From Lineus longissimus (taxonomy: Eukaryota; Nemertea; Pilidiophora; Heteronemertea; Lineidae), in the NCBI RefSeq assembly GCF_910592395.1, contig NC_088310.1, forward strand, positions 7,941,501-8,005,500: a DNA stretch of 64,000 nt, written 5' to 3'. The position numbers and the translations under genes are program-made. The notes under the pieces were generated by a model. The model had not been told where the DNA came from. It saw only the letters and a program-made list of their open reading frames with translations, and made no database searches. Numbering within the stretch: the stretch's first letter is position 1; each line of letters begins with the position of its first letter. Shown piece by piece: positions 24,301-39,300 of this stretch.

Positions 24301-27300
24301 GTCGGTGATGTAGCTTGCCTCTTCGTTCAGCTTTTCGAAGATGTCATTGTTCTCATCTCGTTCGGAGAGGAAGGCCTGGAAAAAGAATTTGCGTTCTCAT
24401 ACTAATACAGAAATATTCATTGGTAGGTCCACCATCAAAGTAGCGGCAATGTTCAAATGCCAATCTTTCTTCACGTCTGCCACTGCTAACAGAAGTAGCA
24501 AATAGTAAAATGTTCCTAAATCTACATGGCATCCCCATAAAGACAATTTCCTTACCTGGTGTTTATCGTACAGATCCTGTGCATCTTCCAACGACCCACA
24601 CTTCGCTACCTCGGAATTCAAATACTTCTGCGCTCCTTCTATCCACGGCATTAGCAGCTGCAGTTTATTCTGGTACACCTGCCAGTGTGTAACGTTCGTG
24701 GAAAGAGACTGATTCTTCTCCTTCGCCCGACCGCACAGCGTCTCCCATTGTTTCCGCATCGTCGCCAACTTCGATTTGATCGGCGCGTTCTCACGAGATC
24801 GGTAATTCTGCGTCAGTTCGCGTGCGAGTTTTTCAATGTCTTCTAAAGCTTCGTGGTTGTCGTAAATTTCCGAGCAGATGACCTTCGCCTTGTTGTACTG
24901 CTCCTCGGGGGAGATTCTCGGGTCCATCGCCTTCTGCAGACGTTCGTCACTATCGCTCAACCAGGAGCCAAAATCGTCCATTTTCTGGTAGAAGTCGAAC
25001 CATTTGTTGTTCAGGTTGTCGAGTTCGTCTGCTTTGTCGTTGAGGTTGTCTGAGACGTTCTGGAGACGGTGGCTCAGACCGTCGAGCTCATCTTGAAGCT
25101 TTGACTTGCCTTTGTCCGACGCGTCGGTTTGGAGCTCGTTATTTAGTGCCTCCATCTCCTCGATAATTGGACCAAGTTCTCGTAGATTTTCGAGGAATTG
25201 CTGAAATCAGGGCGTAGGTTTGTAACTTGAGTGAAGGAGGAGTTTAAGCATAGTAGGTAAAAGGCTGGACTTAAAATGCTAGCTACCAGCTGAGGGAAGT
25301 TCAAAGCCCTCTCTTCTCTCAACATAAGATTCCATAATTCAAGAGATGATTCTTCTCTAGACATAAAACACTGAAATTTAAGTGATGCTTTTTTCTCTCA
25401 ACATAAGATTTCAAAATTTCAGAGATGTCTTTGTAAGTGACTCTTTACATCCATTTAGTCTGAAATGCCAAAGCACTTAAATTGCTAAGGAATCCTGCAA
25501 ATAGGGCTATGACATAAACAAACAAGTTAGAAACAGGACCAGACCCAATAGCATTCCAAATGATGCCAACTGCAGCCTAGAAATTCAAAATATTTTCACT
25601 CACCTCTTTTGCCTTGAGCTGTTTCTGCAGGTTATCCTGGCCACTGCCAGGTGACGGACTCCTCATGCACTCATTCTCAGCATTCTTCAGGAAGTCCAGA
25701 ATCTTATTTCTAGCACCTTTGTAGTCTTCAAACCGATGAAGATGATCCTGAAGCAATGGAAACAAACTTATCAGTTCATGACAACTGAGGAAACGTTTAG
25801 AAAATACTGGTTCCACATGTTTTCAAATGAGAGGGCTTAAGATACACCTAATTTTACCTCTCTATTCCAGAGACTTCCATAATGTCATAGATGCAAACTT
25901 ACCTTTAATTTCTGATGTTTCTTGTCCGCTAATGTAGCCGTGTCATTCCAGTCAGCCTCTAGTTCTTGGACAGTTTCAGGCATAAAGCCTGTAGCACCCT
26001 GTTGCTTGCTGAGAGATTTGCCCGCTTCTATTTCAGAGTATACACCGGGCTTCTCAGAGTCGAGTCGGGCCATTAGTTTCTGAAGGAAAAATGTCATAAG
26101 TCAGTGGTTTTATCTCATACAGTAGAACCTCTCTATTAATGACACCATTGGGACTGACCAGTGCTGTCCATAACAGGGAGGTATCCTGATCACAGACGTC
26201 AGTTTGAAATGAATTGACAGGTAATTGGATTAAAACTAGTGTCCTTATTAGAGAGGGTGTCCCTGTGGAGGTGTCCGCATAACATGGAGATTCCTTTGCT
26301 TCAACCTTCCAGCAGCTTATCAGCATTTAAGGCTGGAACACCTGCAAGCCCACTTGCAGAAGGAATCACAGGGGCCATAATTGGCTACAACTTCAAACAG
26401 CATGACATCAATCATCTTACCTCTTGTTCATCGAGTGCCTTTCGCACCTTCTCGATATCGTCATACGGATCGTCCGACTCCTGAGATTTCTTCGTCTCCC
26501 CCAACCAATCCTTCTTCTTCTCCACATCCTCTTTATAATCGTAACACTGCACCTTCGTTTGGACGATGTCGTCTGTTGAATCGACCTCGGGCATCAATTT
26601 CTTGTACCTTAAATGGTTCATTGATAAGATGAGACTCATCCCTAACAGATAGATATCCTTGTTCACCAAATGAAGACATGTACATTTTTCCTCCCAGCCT
26701 TCGGGAAACTAACACCAACCAACAGAGGGCGACAGGATGTAACAATTTCAACGTCTTGTGATCGTTGCCAGATTCACTTGGGTACAAGGAGTTTTTCCCA
26801 CCTACTTCAGGACTTGTGGAATATTTTAGGATACCAGTCTGTCGCAGCTTTTCTCAACGAAAAACCAAGTTGAAGACGATCACAAAACTAGGTTTTCCAC
26901 AGAATCCGCAAAAATAACATGCCTGCCAATTTCTTTAGTTTACCATTGTTTACAGTAACTTGATGCTACCACGACCTAACAAAGACTAGTCTTTATCAAG
27001 TCTTGATGCTACCCACCTGTTTATCACAGCTTCCAGCTTCGCATGGTGTGGGGATGCCTCGTCATCCGAATACTCCTTCAACAGCGTGTCTAATTGGTTA
27101 ATTAGCGTTTTGACGTCATCGCGTTTGCCGTCGATGTCGTTAACGAGATTCTGAAAGGGTTAATAAAGATGATATTATGGAACGTGGTGAGGTTTTGCTC
27201 AAAAGGTACGAAGCTACTGATACCAGAATGACTAAAGGAGCGATTCCACTACAGAATGAAACCGCTGCTGAAATCTTATCAACTGAACTTAAAGGGAACT

Positions 27301-30300
27301 GGAACCGCCGAACAATTTATTCAACTTTTCGACTTTCACCGCCCGAGAAAGTCAAACTTCCAACTTCCTATTCGAGTTCAGATTTGTAGCTCCCCCAGTG
27401 CCCGAGCATGCGCAGTTCAATTTGTTATTATTGAGAATCATGTGAGAATCACGTGAGTCATACGATCTTTCATTCATGAGTTTTCGTAGTAAATTCCATA
27501 GTAGTGACGTCACTCAATGATTGACAGCTAGGCGCCATGTTTCATTCATGCCTCGTTCTGATCACCCGATACGCGGGAAATGAAAATGAGGTCATACGAA
27601 CTGGCTTGGCGGTTTCAGTTCCCTTTAACTGAAAGAAAGTTTTAGTTGATGATTGTATCCTGGGTGGCAGCACTGAATGGATCAGGTTTTGGCCACCTAG
27701 AAGGCAGTTGGAGAACTAGTATAACTGGTGTTTGTATGGGCTACTCTCGTGATTGAAATCAGTATATTATCTGCTTAACGTGACACTATTTTCGTGGGAA
27801 CTTTTTTATTAAGTGATGTGATAACCTAATTCGTTTTCAATCTGTCCCAAAAATGTTACAGGGCTATTCTAATTGGTCAATACCTAAGTTGAGGTTCTAT
27901 ATTCTTGACAAGATTTAAGTCACAAATGTGCAATAAAAACAGGCATTGAAAGTTGCAGAGAGATAGAATTTGAGTGGACAGAGAAAATCAGTTAGACGCA
28001 CAATTTTCCCTTTCCATTTTGTATATTCTTGTTTTGGTTTTTACATGTAGTAGTCAACCACTAACAGCTGATTTTCAGTCCCTTTTCAGAGAGAAGTATA
28101 GATGTATCTTAAGGAGAATGCATAAAAAATAAATTGTTTCAAATTTTGTATTTAAACTAACACGCAGATGTTGTGTCAAAGAAAGGGAAGGGATAGACTA
28201 GTGTGGTGAGAGTGTGGCTATCACATGCATGATGTGATTGTGTGTATGCATTCGAGGATGTCGAATATTCAAGTTCCTGAAAACAAAGTGTGGTGAAAGT
28301 ACTCAGGTCATAGCAGTGCAAAAAGTAAGAACTGCAGATTTATATGTTCACACCAGGGTTGAATTGACTCGGGTCATTCGAATGTGTGTGTGCGCTTAAC
28401 AGTCTATAGTGGGACGAAATCTACCACCTACATTTGTAAAGCTAACAATTATAATATCTACTAAGTTCACAGAACAGAACCACAAAATTTCGCTGCAGTT
28501 CTCTGATACTGTTGTCTATTTACTGTGTAAAGTTTGAGGATGAAGTGAAGAATTCCAACGGTTTTCTTTCAAAAGTATGAACATTTTTTGGTAAACCTTA
28601 AACCAGTGAACAAATATTAAAATTTAAGAATGAAATTCACCCCTAAACTGGATCAAATATTTAGGATAATAACTCAAAAGAATACCCAGATAAAAACTTC
28701 AACAACTCAAATTCTAAATCAACATTGCACATCAACCTAAGGGCACACCGGACAAAAGCTAACTGAAATGGTCGTAAGGGAATTAGGACATGCCAAAGCC
28801 AAACACATGCCAGTGGATGACATTTCCATGGCGACCGGTAAACAAAGACATTACCAACAGTTTCTTTATCATTATGACTGCTTTGGACTGGAGGGAGGGA
28901 AAACAAGAGGTCAACAGGTCATTCAAGGTCGCGGGCAATTTAAGGTTGAGGGCCATTCATCCAAATAATTTACAAAAGTTGGAAAATCCCAGCTTTACCA
29001 CATTTCCCACTTTTTTCTGGGAGCGATTTTCACCCCTTTATCCCAATCAGCAGTAATGAAGTCTTAAAGGGAAACTATAGGCAAGAGCCAGGTAGGTCAG
29101 ATTAAGTTACATAAAGTCACCGATAGGGGTCTCTCTTACCTTACAGTACACCAAATCTTTTCACATTTGTACAAGGGATGGCTGAAGCTAACACCACCCA
29201 GTCCCTTGTACATTTTAGTCACCTGAGATGACCAATTTGACTCTTGCCTATAGTCACTCTCTTAACCAATGGAAAAAGATCTTGAGGTTCTGAAAAGTTG
29301 ACCAATTTTGCAGAATTTGGGAGAATTTTCCAACTTTTGGCTCATTTCTACACAAAAATATACAATTAGCATGCTTACAGTTGTCATATTTGTTATGGTT
29401 ATAGTCGGGTGCACTAGTTTCTTTAAAAAGAAATTAAACGGGTACAGGTTGAGTACATGTATCATTTGTCCATCTTGGACATGACAATGAGGTGGGAGTG
29501 TTATCATGGATTATGTACCAAGGAATTGCTTTGCATGGAAAATGAAGGATGCATGATTGTGGACCATGATTGTATATGCTGCAACAGTACACATGATCAT
29601 ATATCATTACCGGCGTCATAACCATATTGGGTTTTTGCCGGAGGTATGGAGCCCACTTTTGGCTACTGTCCACCTATCAGGGATCTTCTACTAGCCCTGG
29701 CTTAGACACTCAGGTACAAGGGACCACAACTTTTCATATCATCCGACAGACTCTCGCAGAAACACAGAGTCTATAATTATACCAGGGCTTTATTGTACTA
29801 CCTTTCCTTATACTCTTCTCAAATAACAGACATTTACCTCATCAATATGAAGGATCTGATAAATGACAGAAGGTAAACAGGGAAAATTGGCGAAGAGATC
29901 TCACTGAAATCACTGACCACATGCACAACCCCAAGATGAGGATAGTCGAAAAAGATCTTCCTTATCTGTCACCACCTAGGTCAACATCTAATTTACTGTT
30001 TGGAAACATTCAGAAATGACCTTGAGAACTGACCTTGAACACTTTGACCTTTGACTTGTATTCGTCACCAGATTCTGTCTCCTGTTGAAGGTCAAGGATG
30101 GAACTTTCTGTGTCTGCCATCCAGTTCTCAAACTGTTCAATTCTGCAAAGAAACGATTAAAAACATGTTGTAGAATTAAAAGACATAGTTTTGTCAATGA
30201 ATTATTTGTCCTAAATTGCAAAAAGATTTTTAATCTGACTAGAGCTGTGGTAGCAAACAAGCAGTGAGATTCCGTCAGAGGACACAAAAGCTTTTGACAT

Positions 30301-33300
30301 AAGGCTTGCTGATAAGATAGAGATGAAGCAGTTTGGTCTGACCTGGGGAAACATCCGCCGACAGGCTGCTGGCCAAACAGGGTGGAGACTGAAGATTGAA
30401 GCCTTATGTGCCCTATAGGCATAAAGAGAACTAAGTAAGTACTAAGTACGTAAGTGTTGTTTAAATGCCTCCATCCTATACCAGAGAGATACAAAGTTAC
30501 AAAATCACTCACTTGGCATTATACTCGTCCCATTTCTGCGGCATTGACTTGAGGTAGGTATACATTTTATCGATGTCACTGCCGACCGTCTGCCATCTTT
30601 GTTGATGGGCGTCGCACGACTCCTTCAGCGTCTCATCCTCGGGATGATATTTGTACAAACTATCACAGATAATGTTCATGTCGCTAAGACACTTCTCGCA
30701 CGTCGGGACGAAGCTGCTCTGTTGAAACACCTCCTGTGGATGGGAAGGACAAGAAGTTTAGAAATTAGATGTAAGCACTTATATAGCACTTTATATTTCA
30801 CATCACCTAAAAGTGCTGTCTATTCATTCCTTAGCCTAACAACAGCCTCAAAGTGCTATTCATTCCTCAGCCTAATCAAGAACCTTTCTACAGAAACCAA
30901 GCAGCCGAATACCGCCATTTCAAGCCAATTGAATGCACCAAGTCGCACTGTCTGAGTCTCAAACCCATGACCTTCTGATCACGAGTTGGGTACACTTCCA
31001 CTGCACCACCGTGCTTCCACTTCAACATAGCTCAACCATAACTACCAGAGCAGAAAGATGTGAACACATCTAAAGATTGTCTCTACCTTAGATGCACTGG
31101 CAAGAGTTTGGGGGAAAGGCTCCTGCTAATATAATATCCTCCCACATGTGGTGATAAAGTGCCATGCCAAAGGTAACAAACAAATACACTTGAAATCTAC
31201 CTTGTGTCTCTCCAAGATGGGCAAGAGATCGTCATGGCGATCTATTTGTCCTTGTTCCTCCGACAATATCTTCTCAGCTGCCTCAACGTTGTGTAGGAAT
31301 GTTTCTTCTGGCTCCGCAAACTCGAGTTTCATCTGACGAATGGGTGCATTGAACACAACATTCTGTAATCGCAAGTTGAACTTCTAGGTTAGATCGTGAA
31401 GAAGGATGGGATCATTGTGTGTTTGTTTGACAAGAGCATTGATGATTTAAGAGGGGTAAAAGAGAACCTGGGGGCGATTTGAAGAACCTGCAACGAAATG
31501 CCTCCCAAAAAGGAGGAGGTTCATCTGACGAACCTGCAACAAAACGCTGCACGAACCATTGATGCTAAATCTCTTTCAACTGAATTACTGTAAAAAAAGA
31601 TGTTATGACTATAGGCTAGAAGTATAGTTTGACCCAAAACTGATTTTGGGAATTGGGACAATGTCACCCCCCCTAGGCCAATTTCACCCCCACTTTATGT
31701 ATGGTACCCAATCAACTCGGTCAAATAAGGTGATGTCAAGGGCCTGATGATCTATAGGCCTACCACTCCAGAATGAATGAATGGACATGTTTGAGTAGGA
31801 ATTCCATCCAAATATCAATCAGTTTGGCATGCGGTGATCCAAATCACACATAATGGAGAAATATTTCTTTATATCTTAAATGTCCTCAGATTGAAACCAT
31901 ATACAGGTCACACGCATATCTTAGCCAGGGTTCGACAATGGGGCAGCATAGCTCTCAGGCAATGGCACCTTATTTTAAAGGAGATGATTCGAAATTTTGT
32001 CATTGGCAGTGGAAATAACCCTACTTATATGTGCAAATACCATTAGCACTTCTGGTAAATATTTAAAACTTAAGAATGGTTGGCTGTTTTTGAAACCGAT
32101 ACAACCATGGTAGGCGAAACTTGAGTTAAAAATTGTTGACATTTGAGAAAAAGGTGGTAATCCTCCTTCAAATAACTGTGTATGACATGGTTATTAGGGT
32201 CAAGGGACCAATATGTATATGTCATTACAGTCAAGTAAACATTGAAACTTGAACCTTTGACCTAGGACAGGCTAACATTGGTTTGACAAAACGGAGGTGT
32301 AACATGCAGATTTAGTAGCTGAGTGGTCGTCCTCAGATATGTGTCCAGGGTTCTACATGTCTTCAAGTAAAAAGGGTTCTAAATTTCCCGTGTTCTCGTT
32401 GTCCTGGGTTATACCTGTCACAGTTGTCCTGGGTTCTATCTGTCACAGTTGTCCTGGGTTCTATCTGTCACAGTTGTCAGGGAAGGCTGGGGTTAGGGTT
32501 TGGGTCAGGCTGCTCAAATCACATGTAGAACTTAATGCCAAACTTACTTCAAACAGGATGAAAAGAACTCATGCGGCATTGAAAAGGTCATCATATCACA
32601 TGACAATATCATACTTCAATCATCGGAAAGATATATATACCTTATGATACGAATAGTTCTAGAATTTCTCTGTATATCAAATTGTCAAATTTTTGTTACA
32701 TCTCACAAAAGATATGCTCGTACAAATATATTGAACAAAAGGCACTCACTTAATGATGTACTTCATCATGTCTTGATCAGTTAGAATTTAAATTCAATCA
32801 GGTCTCATGATTTCGATTAAAGCCCGAAATGCCAAACGAGGACACTTCATACAGGAGTTACCCTTTTCATGAAGAGTGATCAATCTTGTCATACTTCATT
32901 TGAATCAAAGGTGCATGTAATCTTCCCTATAGATAGTGACCCGTCCATGATAACAATGTAGCAGGCGACATGCCTTTTGTACAGAATGGAATAGCCAACA
33001 AACTTGGCTTATATCTTACATCCTGGGCCATATTTCTATCTCTGCTTTTTTATAGAGAAATTGATGATTTATTGTAGAAAACCCAGTAAAGAAACAGGGA
33101 CTTTAAAAGAGCTTTTCAAGCATCACACATGAGCTCCGTTAAAGAAAAGGGTAAATACAAGATGATATTAATGAAATATTCCTATTCTCCTTTGCACATA
33201 CATGTACATAGCTCAGTAAGCTGAGAATCTAGGTTTTCTAGGTCTATAAGGATTTTTTTGGTCACAGGACTATCAAAATACCACACTGGTAACACAAACA

Positions 33301-36300
33301 CGAGAGAATATGTGTTCCAAGGGAATATTTAAAACCACACAGTCTCGTTATACCTGTGCTGCTTTTCTTTAATCTTCTTTTCTTTCCTAACAACAGGAAA
33401 AGTAAACTTGGCTTCAAGCAGGGCGATGTTCATTTATTTTCAGTTTGAGAATGTTTTGTTCTCGATTGAGGAAATCTTTTCATTATCGGCACAATGGGAC
33501 ATGACAATAAAGAGTTATTACATGTCTGTATGGACAATCACGCTATATTAAACTGGCAAGAAAAATTGTCTCGGCCATTAAATTAAACTTAATGATAGGA
33601 TGAGTGATTTCAATAGGAACTCGAAATCTAAATTGCCCATGAAATTTGTGACATATTTGCAAAATGACACTCACAATAGAACTGACCAATCGAAATTGCT
33701 TAAATTATCCTAGATACCAGAAACCAATGGGCACATGCCTGAGACTCCCAAATCGTCAAGGGCAGGTCTCGTATGCAAATTAACTATAAAAGCCTATATC
33801 TCTAGCCATTCGACCCCATTAGCACAGTCCGATAGAGACTTTAGCCCGCGGAACATCAAGTCTTTATGTAAAGACATTATAACAAACACGCACTCGATTG
33901 TACATTACTTTATTTCCTGAACATTCTACAGGACAATTTCAAAAATTCCTTCGTTGGTTTTTGTGAATGGTTGTGACCCAGATAGCGACCATTGGGACAT
34001 TTATTGTACTCATCGCCCTTTTGGTTTTTTGTGAGTGCTTCACGTACCAAGGGGTAGGGTTAATGACATTTGCAGAGGCCAAGCATTTCAAGTCTCTTGA
34101 GTGGCAGTGCTTTTTATGAAAGTTTTCTAAGGCATTTGGAAGTCCTTTCAGGAACTTGTGGACAGTAAAGTAAAGTTTGTCAGTTTGTAAAGGTCAAATG
34201 TTTGACGATAGAATTCTCAAAGAAACCCCACAGAGATAATTAACAGACTGACATAGATTTCTAGAAAGGACCAAATCCAACACATTCTCTGCATTTTTGG
34301 CTTTGTAAATTTTTTTCCAAGCTCTCAGAAACTTCATAAAAAGGTGAAAATACTGATTAGGTCGAATGAAGCTAGAGAATATTTTGTGAGCGTCGCCCCC
34401 TATCACCCAGCATGCAATTATGATAAGCGAAAGGTGCGTCAAAGATGGCGCACCAATGAGAAACGTTCAACTAGAAATAAACTGGTTTAAACGAACAAAG
34501 TATTTTAGGAAGTACACTTTCTGATGGGACACTGTCTGTTCTAGGTATTGTCCCTTGACAAATAATGAAGAGAGTACAGACAAAATTGTCCTAAAACAGG
34601 GGTATTGAAGCTGACGAGACCAGATCTTTATGTAACCCGCAAATAGCACAAGTCACTGCTAGAACTAAGGATGAAAATGCCTAAGGGGTTCAATCATAAC
34701 CCTGTAAAGCTTATATTTAAATATGTTTAAACAAAAAAGTAATATTCTATGTTGTGGATTACAAAACTGATTTCATTGGTTTTAAGAAAGGTTTTGCAAC
34801 TACTAAACCATGGAGAAGCTAGTGCAATTAAAAAAAGATATAAAATTTCTTTTCTTTGTTTTTTTCATTTATTTCTAGTTGAACTTCTTGATTCCCAAAG
34901 CGCGCTGCTAGATTTAGGCTCTACATATGACTCTAAGGATTGTCGAACATGCAAACAGGAAATTTTAGTGGAAAGCAGATGATATTATCATGTGAAATGA
35001 TATTAGGCCGTGAAAACATCAAACGGTATGAAAATCAATAAATGAGTAAATGTATGGAGCAATCAGCAGTTTGTAAGAGAGGAGCAATTATGTTGGTTTA
35101 GTTAAGATTTAGTTAAGATTTGCATTGGAAAGCCGCAATTCTTTTATAATATTGCAAATTAGGTGATGAGAAATGTTAATTAATTAAGCCTACAATACCA
35201 ATACCACCAAAGCAACCTGGAAGCTAACAAGTTAAAGGGAAAACAACAGGAACATGTCACACCACAAGGCCAAACCAGGGCAAGACAGGACAAGGTCACA
35301 TAAAGGTCAAGGTCGAATATGAGGTGAAGGTCACACCAATCACTTGCCTTCCAACGAGCCTGTAAATTGGCTAACTGACGCTGCAGATCTAAGCGTTTGT
35401 CGTCATGGATCAAATCCATTAACGCTTTCCCGGTGACTGTGAGGTTCTGCAGCATCTCGGGGTCAAAATTATGCTTGAAATAATCCTGAAATAGAAAGAT
35501 AAGAATTAGATGCTGTTTCACTGAAGGATGAAATCGAAGTAAATCGAGACGTTTTAAACCCAGTAGCAGGCACTTTTGGGTACAAACCATGGGTGTTTTT
35601 TTGTGGCCTGGAGTGTTTTGATAGATAGAATACAGCTGATGATCGCAACAGGATTCTGATGATGAAAATCAAGGGAAAGAAAGAGAGAACTTAATGATAT
35701 CGAAGAAGTTTCATGATTCCAATTTAACTGATAATTGACAAAAGAATATCTGACACACTATCCAAAGTTTTGTTTAAGGGGACTTCCATACAAGATTACT
35801 TGAAAACTCGAGGAATCAAATGAATGCATCTATACCCAGCTTGAATATCATTTGAAATGGAAACTGACACAGATTGGACTGACGGACAGCTAACATTCAA
35901 CAGCATCGAAAACAAGAGACATAAGTGTTCATGAGATAGTGTGCTAGAGTTTTCATGATGCAGTTCGATGTGATTGAGATGGAGACATTTGCGTCCCAGT
36001 GTGATCAAGACATTTGTGATTGAGATATATGTGACACAATGAGATTGAGATAATTGTGACATAGTGTGCTCGTATGTATATACATTCGAGACACAGTGTG
36101 ATCGAGATATTCATGACACACTGTGATTGACATATTTGTGACTCAGTGTGATTGAGATATTCATGACACACTGTGATTGATATATTTGTGACTCAGTGTG
36201 ACCAAGATATTTATGACACAGTGTGATCAAGAAATTGCATTGCTGACACAGATATTTGTGTAATATTTGTGACTCAGTGTGATCAAGATATTTGTGACAC

Positions 36301-39300
36301 AGTGTGATCAAGATATTTGTGACATAGCTTGTTGAATATACTTATGACACAGTGTGATCAAGATATTTGTGATACAGTGATCGAGATATTTGTGCCAGTG
36401 CAATCGACATGTTTTTTTATATTGATGATATACAATCACTTTACACAATTCCTTAGCTAAAGCTAACACAATAACACATGCTAACGGCTAAATCTCAAAC
36501 CACTTTTGCCAAGTTTGCAGCACGTTCCATGCTCATGCAGTTCACCACGCGATGATAAAGGCTAAGGACAAACGTTGACAGTGGAAGACCCATGCAGCTG
36601 AGGAGCCATGACAATTTGCCAACGTTTCCATTTGCGGCAAGTTCCAGAGGACTTAAAATCACCGGCCCCACCAAAGTCTAAAGCGCCATGCAGAGAAGAG
36701 AAATGATCATGCAAGGATTGGGGAGCAAGGATTTGGATTCTTCTTAGCCCTGTTTCAAGGGGGGCAAGCTTTTGAATAGCTCATTTCTCTGGGACAGGGA
36801 TGTTTGGGGTAACATGCTGCATAAACCAAGCCTAGAAACCGACGTCACAAAAACTAGAAACATGCTTCACATGCAACATCTTTAGACATTTAGTTATGTA
36901 CACAATTTTGATCGAATACGTTTCATATTAAAGTTCTTATGGCATGAAGTTGGTTTTTCAGTTCAAATCTGTTCAATTGATACCAAGAAGCCCACCACAT
37001 TAGGATCCTAATGTTTCAACTGAGTGTTCCTTTAGAAACATAGACTGGTAAATAAAATGCCAAAACACACTCATAAGGTATTTTCAAGTTTTGATAGATA
37101 TTCAGCAAAGTCAGGCATTATCATTTTCAAATTTTGTACCTCCGAAAGCTCTACAATTAACATCAAACATTTACCAAACATAACATTAAACACGCTATAA
37201 ACAAACATGGTCAAAACTCCATCAATCTTTTCAAAACAACACCAAAAAACACTGGGGGCCTATTTTTCGTCCAGAATTTTCCTGCACACACATCATGTAT
37301 TGCACACTTTGTTAATAATAGAGTAATTGAAAGTTTTTATAGATTTAGATAAACTGGTGCAATCAGAGGGATAGTTTACTTTGTTAAAAGGACGGAGTCT
37401 GCGCCAATATCGTAAGACATATCATACACCAGTTATTTACGTCAGAACTGTAATTTCATCCCAAGGGTCAGATGGTTACGTTAGCCTGCCACAGTTTGGT
37501 CCTGTGAAGCCAGGTTCAGTCAGCGCTGTTGGCACAAAAAGGAATACAAAATCAGGTTTTGCTGGAATTGGATGTTCCTTGGTGTTGGCGTTGAAAATTT
37601 GGGTTCAAATCCCAGTTTAGTGACATCTGGAGTTAATTCATACAATTCAAATGGCTTTTCAAAGATCCTCCCTTTTGAATTTTACAAGTGAAAGCATGTG
37701 AAAATGCAGCTCGCAGAAGTGACAGCTTTAAAAAAATCAACAAGAATTTCAAAAACCAGACCAGAGAGTGCTTGACGAAGTCCATTCCATGATAGGCCTG
37801 CCGGAAATAGTGCACATCGATGCACACACCTCTGTACTAGACATACAGGAAATAGCAGCAAACTTGACATGCAATGGACTTGACGAAAAGCAGAAGACAG
37901 CCAAAACATTACAAAAGATGAAAATAGAAACGACACCCTGAAAAAAATAACATTCCAAAAAAGATCGAGAAACGTGATTGAAAACTTGAAAAGCCAATCT
38001 TGCAAAACCATAAGAAATATGTCTCGTAGACGAGAGTGAAACCAACAGCTGCCGTAAGGTGGCGCAATGAGTTAAGAGAAGGAACCATGCAGGAAGTCAG
38101 TAGAAGATGTGTGTGTATGGAAATTTCCGGGATCGGGGAATGGCCGTTCAGAAGAGGACAGGAACGAAGGCTGCAGTTCTCAATATCTGCTGCAGCATCA
38201 ATTCACTATTGGTATAATTTCTTTTTAAATTCTGCCGACATAAACATCAAAATTTTAAATGGTTTTTCGAATAGTGACTTTTTTTTTCTTCAAATAAGTG
38301 AAGACACTATGCCATGACAGCAGTTGTTCACTTTTGTTAGAATGTTGCCATGCTTGTCAAACTGTTGCCACGGTAGCCAAATGGTTGCCATGGTAGACCA
38401 ACTGTTGCCATGGTAGCCAAAACTGTTGCCATGGTGGGCACTGAAACTGCTTCAATGTCAAGGTCAGAAGTGCATCTCAAAGATATACAGAGAGAAGCTA
38501 CTGCATCCAAATTTGGAGATCACTTCATTGCAAATAGAAAGGCAGACCTATATGTCTAATTCAAATGCAACAAATAAGATTTAAGTTTTCATCTTTCAAA
38601 ATCTCATTTTTCACTTTCCTGTCCTCTTTTCTGCTACTGGGTTCATAGCAATTGATCGAAGGTAGTACTTACCACGTGTTCTTGAATCAAATCACCGAGA
38701 GGCTCATTTTTATTGGCAAGAATTCGATCAGCTTCCAGAAGCCATTCCTCGCATGGCCCGGACTGCTGATAGAATTTCCGCCAAAGTTTCATGGCCTTGT
38801 CTAAAGTTTCCTCCCAATGTTTGGCGTCACTGGAACATTGCTGAAAGTTGGCCCAGAATTTATGGTTATGGACGTACATGTCGAATATCAAAATGGCGGC
38901 GGACACGCGGGATTTGCGGTAAAATGCCATGGTCACTGGTTACTAGACGTTTTAAATCAGGCGATTGCAAAATGTATTTATAGCTGGACACTTAGGACGC
39001 TTTGAGCAGCTCAATGTGTACAACTTCTTGGAAATATCCAAGAAAGTCTGTATTTTGATGCACTATTGTCCTATTGGCCCTTATAAACCATCCATTCACT
39101 TGCTCTAATTATCAATATAGATTGGCAAAGTTGTTAGATTCTCAATCTGCCTCAAACAAAATGAAATAATAATAAGATAATTCCATTAAACTTCCAACTT
39201 TCCTCTTGGCTTCAAGAAGTGACCATGGCAAAGCCCGCAATATCGAAAAATTCCATCAAATACCTACGCGACACGCAACAAAATGAAAATCGTAATTATT

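Larger units (their letters stand above)
27151..30033. other. 2.9-kb intron between exons 23 and 24
   Basis: Contains two TTAA-flanked MITEs (27289-27628 and 29064-29265). The 1.4 kb between them is AT-rich and featureless, and no extra exon was found. Confidence 0.6.
35486..38672. other. 3.2-kb intron between exons 19 and 20
   Basis: Holds the 25-bp array at 35940-36400, a possible SINE near 37480-37640 and the 20-bp array at 38342-38440. No exon seen. Confidence 0.55.

Noticed and set aside
37600-37615. Possible true tRNA gene from the box B word ggttcaaatcc
   Set aside because: No cloverleaf can be drawn around it and box A is poor; at most an old SINE.
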